A DNA stretch of 64,000 bases, taken from the NCBI GenBank assembly GCA_020055645.1, contig CM034546.1:42842001-42906000 (forward strand), read 5' to 3'. Below the pieces are notes generated by a model that saw only the letters and a program-made list of their open reading frames with translations, did no database searches and was not told where the DNA came from. The position numbers were made by a program, and so were the translations under genes. Each line of letters opens with the position of its first letter. Positions within the stretch are counted from its first letter, which is position 1. The stretch is from Tomocerus qinae. Taxonomy: Eukaryota; Arthropoda; Collembola; Entomobryomorpha; Tomoceridae. This document shows, in pieces, positions 56,960 to 64,000 of the stretch.

Positions 56960-57937
56960 GAGTGTTAGCAAGTGTTTAAATCCACATGTGGCCAAATTGG
57001 ATGAAATGGACTAAATGGCCTGGTCGAAATGAGACAAAAAGTGATCAAAATGGACGCAATACCCTTTTGGGGCACGTTGAGACATTTACCTCAATAGCCA
57101 ACAACAAATAAAGATAGAAATCAATAGAAAGTGCCATTTTGTGGGTTGCTGTTAATTAATGCTAGATTAATGTTTAGTTGGTTGTATGCAATATTTCATC
57201 TTCCAAATATTTTACTTTTGATTTTTTAAGTCTAAAATAACTTGAGACGGATTTTCGTCCATTTTTGGTCCATCACTCTAAAAAAAATTCAGCACAAGCA
57301 GTTGAGTAAACTGCCTTTTGATCAACCTTGTTTAAAAATTTGGCAACTGATGTTTAAATTTAACTCAATGGGTTGAATTGTGTAAATGTTGAATGATATT
57401 TTAGCAATAGTTGAGTTTATTACAGTTATCGTCAACGGTTAGATATAATTTACTCAACCATTGCTGATTATTAAATCATTGCCGTATAAACTTTCTGCAA
57501 CGGTTGATTGACTCTTGTTATCGTCAACGGTTTAATATAGTTTATTCAACCATAGCTGATTAATAAGTCAATGGTTGGACAAATTATACTCAAAATATTG
57601 ATTAGATACAGAAAGGAATAAGCAGAGGCTATACCTTCCGTTCAGTCAATAAACAAGTGTAGATATGTGGTAAGGTGCCTTATTAGTATAGTGCAGAGCA
57701 GGGCTTCGATACTTGGCTTAGGTTATACTTTTTGCGCATTTTAACTCAACATTGAGTAAAATCCTAAGTCAACAGTTGAGGAATACATTTGTACACCTGG
57801 TTGAGTAAACTGAACTCAGTATGTCAGTCGGCGCATTTTTAGCTCAGATGTTGAGTTCAGTTTACTCAAATTTGACTGAAAATTTCTTAGCAGTGGCCCG
57901 GACGAAATACAAAAAAGTGGAGAAAATGCCGACACTG
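56960..57937. mobile_element. hAT-type MITE, 978 bp, 8-bp TSD, with nested insert
   Basis: Flanked by ATTATCAT at 56952-56959 and 57938-57945. It starts GAGTGTTAGCAAGTG and ends AAATGCCGACACTG. Its outer parts match the element at 60683-61094 (for example CCTGGTCGAAATG, TGGCCCGGACGAAATAC, ACAACAAATA). The middle (about 57271-57895) is a separate insertion. It is non-coding. Confidence 0.82.
57271..57895. mobile_element. Nested TIR element with TTTACTCAA motifs
   Basis: The left end CACTCTAAAAAAAATTCAG and right end CTGAAAATTTCTTAGCAGTG are imperfect inverses. Inside, GAGTAAACTG / CAGTTTACTCAA, ACTCAACCATTGCTGATTA and TATCGTCAACGGTT recur several times. The insertion splits the hAT-type MITE at 56960-57937. 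The target duplication is not clear. Confidence 0.55.
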
Positions 57938-58064
57938 ATTATCATATTTAATAATTCGAATTCAATAAATTCATTATTTACCCGTATGTACTACGAGCGT
58001 AGTTCTCGCAACTAATGAAATTCTACCTGCATTAATGTGGTTGAGTTTGCTTCAATGATAATAA

Positions 58065-60020
58065 TTATGTCTTACTAAAGTCAATAATTACGTCGTTCGC
58101 CGGAGACGCACGAAATCCTCTTCGAATATCGTTGGCCACTATTTTTAGTTTGTTTAGAAGATTGACGACGTTTATTTTCAGGATCAGTCTACAGTGCCAC
58201 AGCCGTTCCAGAAGAAGGATTGTGAATGATCCAAGTAGAAAGTATCCACAAACGAAGAAAATAGTATGGATTTTCATGGACAGACTAATAGGCATTGTCT
58301 GAGATTTGTCATATTTCAGTTTGGAGTAGGACATTATATCTTTCAAATTACTATTGAAATCCCAATGTTGCTTGAAATATTTTAGAAAACCTCTTTCTTG
58401 CATGACTTGAAAATATGATTTAAATTTATAACGGTAGCAATTTGTGAAACTATAAGACATTGCATCCGTGAGATCTGTTTCCTTGACAGTCATGCAAATT
58501 CCGTCAGAAGATATTGTAGATGGTATTAATGGTATAGTGTATTTTCTTTTATCTATATTAATCACACCAAATAGTTTTCTTGAGTAGTTGGACAATATTT
58601 TCCAGATAACAATCATAGGACCCATTTTTAGTTGTTCAGATGTTGCATCGGATTGCCAATCAAATTTAAAGATACTTGAATTCTCTTTTTCCAGAATTTT
58701 ATATTTTTTAAAGAATCCGCTTCTGTCTTCATCCACATCTTGCAGTGTGTCTTTTTGCAATAATAACTGATATCCATTTTCCACGAGATCTTTAAAGTCC
58801 TCAAATTGCTTTATGTCTGGCGGAGCAATAAGCTCGCTAGTTATCCACGTTTCATATTGAGTAGCAATTACAAATCCCATGGACACAATTACCAAATACA
58901 AAATGTTTCTCCTTTTATTGGAAACATCCTGATTTAAAAGGACGGCTATTGTGGATACAAAAATAAACTCTAATTTCTTGTAGAAAGTAGAAATTCTAAA
59001 GCCTAAAGCATAAAATGAAATCGGGAATAGCGAAAATATCAGCCACCAGCAATAATCATCAAATGTATTTTGAATCAGAACTGTCAAAGGGATGTCCTCC
59101 AATCGAGGGTTGGCTTCACAGTAATATGGAATCACCTCTTTGAAGTATTCAATGAAACGAGTACCAGACCATGGTATATTATAAGTGTGTTCGAAAGTAC
59201 CTAACATATAAATGTATCCACATCGACAATGCTCTTCTTTTAGATCTTCAATTCCCCTTGCATATATGGCAGTGAAGTTGAATCTTTCAGCCATCAATTC
59301 AACAGCTCTCACTGAATTTTCACAAATTGGATTTAAACGGTTATTTTTTACAACAGAGTAGAGTTTCAATTTACACTGTGGCAACTCAGTGGGACTATCA
59401 AGCGAAAATAAGCTAGGAAGACCACCAATTTGAATGCCATGAAGATTCCCGTTTAAAATATTCCAAATTATTTCCCATTCTTCTTCGGAATCTTCTGTTT
59501 TAATTGGATGAAGTGAAGATGAAAACTCGCCTTTCAGATTGTAGAGAACCGTCGTATAAATCGAATATTCGTTTCCACCTTTCATTGCCAATATAAAGAG
59601 AGGAGCCACCAAATCTGTAGTGAGGTATGATCGCCACTCTGGATTCATCCATTTCAATTCATCTTGGATAATAATTATGAATCTCGAATCAAGACGATTT
59701 ATTTCTTTTCCAAAATTGACGCGTAGAAATATTAAATCAGGGTCGGGGTCCATTAGGATATTTACAGTGCAGAAACTTCTAGAGATATCTCGCGGATTAT
59801 CTTTATGACGACCGAAGAGTGTTAGGTTATAGTAGAATGGGGCCATTGTCCACGGCTGGCCATTTTGGTTGGACAGGATGAAATCTGTCTGCCATTCGGA
59901 TTGATTGAAAGTAATCATGTTAAAATCACAATTACTATAGAACGACAAATTTCGAAAGCAGTCGATGTTGTTTATAATAAGAAAAATTAAACATGGTACA
60001 ATTGGAATTATGGAATACAT
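58065..60020 (-). CDS. Divergent ionotropic-receptor-like channel, intronless
   Basis: Predicted 651-residue protein in one exon. A signal peptide (about residues 1-22) is followed by an outer domain with several NxS/T sites and Cys pairs. Membrane segment 1 is near 323-342 (WWLIFSLFPISFYALGF), with a pore-like loop (FIFVSTIAVLLNQDV). Segment 2 is near 370-396 (ILYLVIVSMGFVIATQYETW then ITSELIAP). After an S2-like lobe, segment 3 lies near 581-607 (KIHTIFFVCGYFLLGSFTIL). The layout is that of an ionotropic receptor, but sequence similarity to the other two IRs is low, so it represents another subfamily. The gene whose C-terminus lies at 63666-64000 belongs to the same subfamily. No lesions are seen. 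The ligand is unknown. Confidence 0.8.
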   Translation of the reverse strand: MYSIIPIVPCLIFLIINNIDCFRNLSFYSNCDFNMITFNQSEWQTDFILSNQNGQPWTMAPFYYNLTLFGRHKDNPRDISRSFCTVNILMDPDPDLIFLRVNFGKEINRLDSRFIIIIQDELKWMNPEWRSYLTTDLVAPLFILAMKGGNEYSIYTTVLYNLKGEFSSSLHPIKTEDSEEEWEIIWNILNGNLHGIQIGGLPSLFSLDSPTELPQCKLKLYSVVKNNRLNPICENSVRAVELMAERFNFTAIYARGIEDLKEEHCRCGYIYMLGTFEHTYNIPWSGTRFIEYFKEVIPYYCEANPRLEDIPLTVLIQNTFDDYCWWLIFSLFPISFYALGFRISTFYKKLEFIFVSTIAVLLNQDVSNKRRNILYLVIVSMGFVIATQYETWITSELIAPPDIKQFEDFKDLVENGYQLLLQKDTLQDVDEDRSGFFKKYKILEKENSSIFKFDWQSDATSEQLKMGPMIVIWKILSNYSRKLFGVINIDKRKYTIPLIPSTISSDGICMTVKETDLTDAMSYSFTNCYRYKFKSYFQVMQERGFLKYFKQHWDFNSNLKDIMSYSKLKYDKSQTMPISLSMKIHTIFFVCGYFLLGSFTILLLERLWHCRLILKINVVNLLNKLKIVANDIRRGFRASPANDVIIDFSKT

Positions 60021-60682
60021 TTTAACTCAAACTTCAAAAGTCTTTTTTGGTAGTAGAGAATTGCAAAGTAAACGAATGTTCAGCCTTAAATAGCGTCGCA
60101 ATAAACGTTGTATACCTAATTGCAGTAAGGCACCAACGAAGTAGTGAATAAGGCCGGTAGTTTTGGCAAAATAGTTACCAGCGACAAACAATTATATCCT
60201 CAAATTATAAATCATACCATGAAATTCAGAATAGTTCTCATTATTTTTTGCATGAATTGGTTGCCTTGCATTACTCGTAGACGGCTCTGCATAGATGAAA
60301 ATTATACAAAATAATTCAAAGAAAAGTTTTCAATTAAGAAAGAAAAAAGTGCGTTCTGTATTTTAAAGTATTTACTATTTTAAGGCAGTTTTCATTTTGG
60401 AAAGAAGATGTGTTTGCCATTTGTTCTAAATATAGAAAATCCATTTTCAGCCGATTATTTGTTTTAGGTTAGACGACATTGAATATGTTTAAATCACAGC
60501 AAGATCAAAGTAGTTGCATATCGAAATTTTATTTTCCATTCCTTTCAATGCATAAAGAATTGTTCCTGTTTCCATTCAAGTAAATGAATAGGAAAATCCT
60601 TTAAATTAAGATGGCAACGCAACATAGTTAAAAAGCTTGAAAATCTGTGTATTTATTGCGTTATATTCTTGTGATTTGTAAT
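60021..60682. other. Upstream region of the IR-like gene
   Basis: It probably contains the promoter of the minus-strand gene ending at 60020. No distinct elements or open frames are recognised. The last eight bases (TTTGTAAT) are the target duplication of the MITE. Confidence 0.45.
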
Positions 60683-61094
60683 CAGTGTTGTGCAGTGGTT
60701 AAAACCACTAGTGGTCATAATGGTCATAATGGTCAAAATGGCCCGGTCAAAAAAAATTAAAAAGTGGTCAAAATGGTCAAAATGGACAAAATGCCTGTTT
60801 GGGGTTAATTGAGACCCCAAGGTAGCTTTTACTGCAACAGTAAACAACAAATACAACTTTCTAAAGATTGCAGTTAAAAATGATTAGAGAGTGTCATTCT
60901 GTAGTCTGATGTTAGTAGAATAGTGTTTCATTGGTTTTAGGCCATATTTCATTCTCTAAATATTTTAAATTTAATTTGCTAGCCTAAGTAACTGTATACT
61001 GATATTTTGACCATTTTAGCCATTTTGACCATTTTGACCATTTTGACCAGTGGCCCGGTCAAAATGCAAAAAAGTGGTCAACAGTACAACACTG
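60683..61094. mobile_element. hAT-type MITE, 412 bp, 8-bp TSD
   Basis: Flanked by TTTGTAAT at 60675-60682 and 61095-61102. The ends CAGTGTTGTGCAGTGGTTA and GGTCAACAGTACAACACTG form an inverted repeat with a CAGTG start. Short tandem GGTCAAAATG / CATTTTGACC runs lie near both ends in inverse orientation. It is the simpler relative of the element at 56960-57937. Confidence 0.9.
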
Positions 61095-63665
61095 TTTGTA
61101 ATGTATAATTTAAAATGTCAACTACAATCAAAGTAGAGCATACAATAACAATAACAAGTTTTAAATCTACTAAATTATAAAAATGCGACATAATGGAATT
61201 TTCTGTTGCAATTCATTAACAACTAAATATTTCACTTTTTTAGCTTTCATAGAGAAAACCAAAAACGTCAGTCTGCCCTATAGCTATCGATGGAAGGAGG
61301 TCTACAGCTTCCGTCAGATACTATTTTTCTGTTTTAGAAATAAATTCATTTTTTTGTTGTACAAAGCTTCCAGTTAGCTCTGACTTATTTTACTTATCTG
61401 ATATTGCCCCGCTAAAATAAAAATTTTCCTTTTCCCAAAAAATCCTTTCATTGGCATATTTTGCTCCCTATTGGCATAATAAAGGCATGTTCCCCTTTTG
61501 GCATAAACCACCCCAGTGATTAGTAAGGTAATGTAAATTAGAAAATAAGGACTTCGATGCTGTTAATGAATCAAAATTTTTAAGATTCATATAACATGCT
61601 GATGAAGAGGCCAAACTGGATTCCGTTGCAAATCTAATGAAGACACTTTAATAGTAAAGTAATCACAAGTGAATTAACTTGGTCGATTTTAGTAATTTTT
61701 TTTTGTTAAATGTTAGATTTGAAAAAATCTGCCAAAATAGTTGATATTGCCATTTCCCACATATAAAGAGAAAAAATCCATGGCTTTTTGGAATTGGCTG
61801 ACCATTATCTATGTCAAATAAAATCTGTCTGTTAGGTTAGGTTCTTCGAATCTGCGAAAATAGTTTGCCTAATTTTCTAATACATGCGGTCCCTTGATGG
61901 TCTGGCCGCTGCGCTGTTGGAGACAGCAAAACTAATCTTAAATTTATGCGCTCCATCTTCACATCCTCAGATTTGGTGACACTAGGATAAAGTAGGGCAG
62001 GGTCGTTGAGGGGGCGGGCTGGTAACTCTACCATAAGATAGGACCTTTTAGTCTTGACGCTCCTGGCGCCATTTATGACGATATAACTAATTTTGTGACC
62101 AAGTTAATTATATGATTGCTCAGTAAAATATATGCTAATTTATTATGCTAAAAGACGCATCTAAAATATTTTATGCCAATATATCAACAATTCGAGGGTG
62201 AATAACATTTCATTAGATATTACAAGATACGGACAAATGAAAGTTGGTCTAAAGTCTAAAACGAACAAGCAAAAATATTTTATGTAACTGGGCATCAATA
62301 AAACGGATTGCTTTTCTTAGTAGCCTTTGGTATAAAGCTGTCATCTCTTACCAATAAACCTGCATGAAATAATTGAACTGAAAGCAAGGAGATTTAAAAA
62401 AAATTGAAATTAAAATGTTAAGACACTAATCAGTACAGAAGTAGATCAGTAATCATTAAAACTAGAGTACAGAGTGATTTTGACATTCACGGTATAATTG
62501 TCCACACAAAACACACGCAAAAAATTTAACAATATGGAACACAGCTTATATAAAAATAAATTTAGACACGAACACTCACAACATAATATATGCCAATATA
62601 TATTATGAGTGTTCGTGTCATGGTGTATATACAATATATACACCATGATATGAAGGTGGCGTGTATAGTTCGGTTTCCAAGACTTGCGGCACCATTTAAC
62701 ATCATATCAATAGATGACTGGTACAAAGTACAAACTGAGTTTATTTAATTGAATATTTATTTCCAGTAGCTTCTGAGGAATTAGATTACCATAACACAGA
62801 TAAATCATCATTCTTCAGTACATACAGCAATGTCGAAAATTTGCATAACAATAATTGAAGTATTAACTTCTTTTACAATGAATAATTATTCTCCTTAATC
62901 TACATTAATAGACCTTCGTAGGGACCAAATTCTATATAGACAATGTTTCAGACAAAAGTATCTAGGTAATCATCAATTATTCATTGTTATACCTTACTTG
63001 TGTGTTTCGGCTCGGATGGATGTGCTTCTGAGAAATATTAATACTTTGCTGACGTCAATCTATTTTTACAAAACACAATGTAGTTCTTACCCTACTTTAC
63101 AACATGATTTGTATTGTAATATAACACCTCGCTTCCTAAACCTAAAATGTAGAGTTTATTCATATTTTTCAAAAATTTGTCTCTATAATCACCAAATTCA
63201 ATTATGACATTAAGATTGCGATTGGTAATGTGGTATTCACGTTCATTCACTGCAAGCACCTACAGCTTACTAGAGGTTCTGTTTCTCAGCTATTTTGACA
63301 CCTGTAGAAATTTTGTTGAACATTACTTTCAGTTTTCAGAGTTTCATTATAAAATTCTTAGAATTATTCTAGTAAGTTTTTCACCAATGTTTTTAAAATC
63401 GGAGGTGATTAATCTAAACCTTCTACACAAGAAATTCTATTAATTATCATCTTTTATTTCCCAAAATTGTTTGGATATACTATTTACTACCACCATACGT
63501 AATAGTTACAGCATACCATGTGGTATATTGTGGTAATTGACCTTAGGCCTACACTACTACCTTCCACTTTTTAAATTATTTTGTGACAATTAGTTTAAGT
63601 GTTAACATAGTTAGCTTAGGTTATGCAAATCAGGATATTAGCGATTGTCGTATGGAACCGTTTGC
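61095..63665. other. Intergenic, hairpins but no gene
   Basis: No coding frame is supported. Two adjacent hairpins lie at 62565-62648 (separate entry). The stretch at 61380-62040 shows GC-richer, mixed sequence that may be transposon debris, but no ends were found. Confidence 0.5.
62565..62648. repeat. Two adjacent hairpins
   Basis: The first stem is GACACGAACACT plus CATAATATAT, with a 5-base bulge, closing on AGTGTTCGTGTC (62565-62619). The second is TCATGGTGTATAT against ATATACACCATGA (62618-62648) with a 5-base loop. Together they can form a double cruciform. Confidence 0.8.
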
Positions 63666-64000
63666 TTATTTCTTGAAAAAACTCACCTTCGTAAAAGATT
63701 TTCGACTAAGCTTTTCCACCATTATGTTAAAGATATTATATTGACATGTCATTCCACAATGACATAACCCAGTCCCTAAATATTTGAATGTGTATATCGC
63801 TAATTGAAGTGGAGATAAGAAGCAGAAACAATTTCGGATAGACAAAATAATTTTGTAACGAAACAGTTCCAAGTAAAATGAGAAGAGGATTCCAAGAAAT
63901 AAATATGCACACAAAATAAAAATCGTGTGTATCTTCATTCCTAAGTTGATGGCCACGGGCTGACTCTCTTCATGCATCGCTTTGAAATATGATCGTTTAG
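63666..64000 (-). CDS. IR-like channel, C-terminal part, runs off the window
   Basis: The minus-strand frame is open from the window edge (64000) to a stop at 63666-63668. It contains SYFKAMHEESQPVAINLGMK and IHTIFILCAYLFLGILFSFY. The latter aligns with the last membrane segment of the IR-like protein encoded at 58065-60020 (MKIHTIFFVCGYFLLGSFTI). About 110 codons are visible. The tail after the membrane segment is Cys-rich (LGTGLCHCGMTCQYN) and differs from the other gene. The 5' part, pore and outer domain lie outside the window, so completeness cannot be judged. Confidence 0.72.
   Translation of the reverse strand, partial: KRSYFKAMHEESQPVAINLGMKIHTIFILCAYLFLGILFSFYLELFRYKIILSIRNCFCFLSPLQLAIYTFKYLGTGLCHCGMTCQYNIFNIMVEKLSRKSFTKVSFFKK

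Overview
The window is AT-rich, intron-containing eukaryotic DNA dominated by arthropod chemosensory genes and by transposons. Gustatory-receptor-like (Gr) genes with short introns, intronless divergent ionotropic receptors (IRs), a SID-1-like gene, Helitrons and hAT-type MITEs together point to an arthropod. The style of the Gr N-termini resembles springtail (Collembola) chemoreceptors as I know them. That species-level placement is inference. I recognised no tRNA, rRNA or CRISPR array.

Left part (1-12.2 kb). A decayed autonomous Helitron (Rep plus Pif1-like helicase) enters from the left edge and ends at 2875. It lies against a deleted copy of an IR locus (2876-4330). A non-autonomous Helitron (4754-5891), a Gr pseudogene (6005-7601) and a broken leucine-rich-repeat-like gene (8830-10087) follow. 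The latter is cut off by two tandem arrays, one degenerate and one with a 162-bp period.

Middle (12.4-36.5 kb). A possible small gene is interrupted by a hAT MITE with an 8-bp target duplication. A SID-1-like gene (minus strand, about 10 exons, 14.5-18.1 kb) carries several inactivating lesions, including a stop replacing the Trp of its HDxWH motif. Two intact intronless IR genes (19913-22237 and 30100-32400, both minus) flank a region with a TIR element, an array of about 109 copies of a 17-bp unit, and a large inverted repeat. The second IR is bracketed by two copies of a TA-flanked TIR element in opposite orientation. A three-exon gene for a small secreted or membrane protein lies at 35500-36513.

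Right part (39-64 kb). Two intact two-exon Gr genes (39103-40369, 41326-42679) and one three-exon Gr-like gene (45062-46428) are followed by a duplicate of the 4.7-10 kb segment at 48.8-52.7 kb. In this second copy the Gr has lost its 5' half, but the LRR-like gene is intact (51436-52896). Several MITEs with perfect 8-bp duplications, some nested, precede a third, more divergent IR-like gene (58065-60020, minus). The C-terminus of a fourth (63666-64000, minus) runs off the edge.

No operon-like cooperation is expected. The window is a birth-and-death chemoreceptor cluster in which segmental duplication, microhomology deletion and transposons have made and broken gene copies. Because duplicated copies survive, several insertions can be read against an uninterrupted paralogous 'empty site', which fixes transposon ends to the base.
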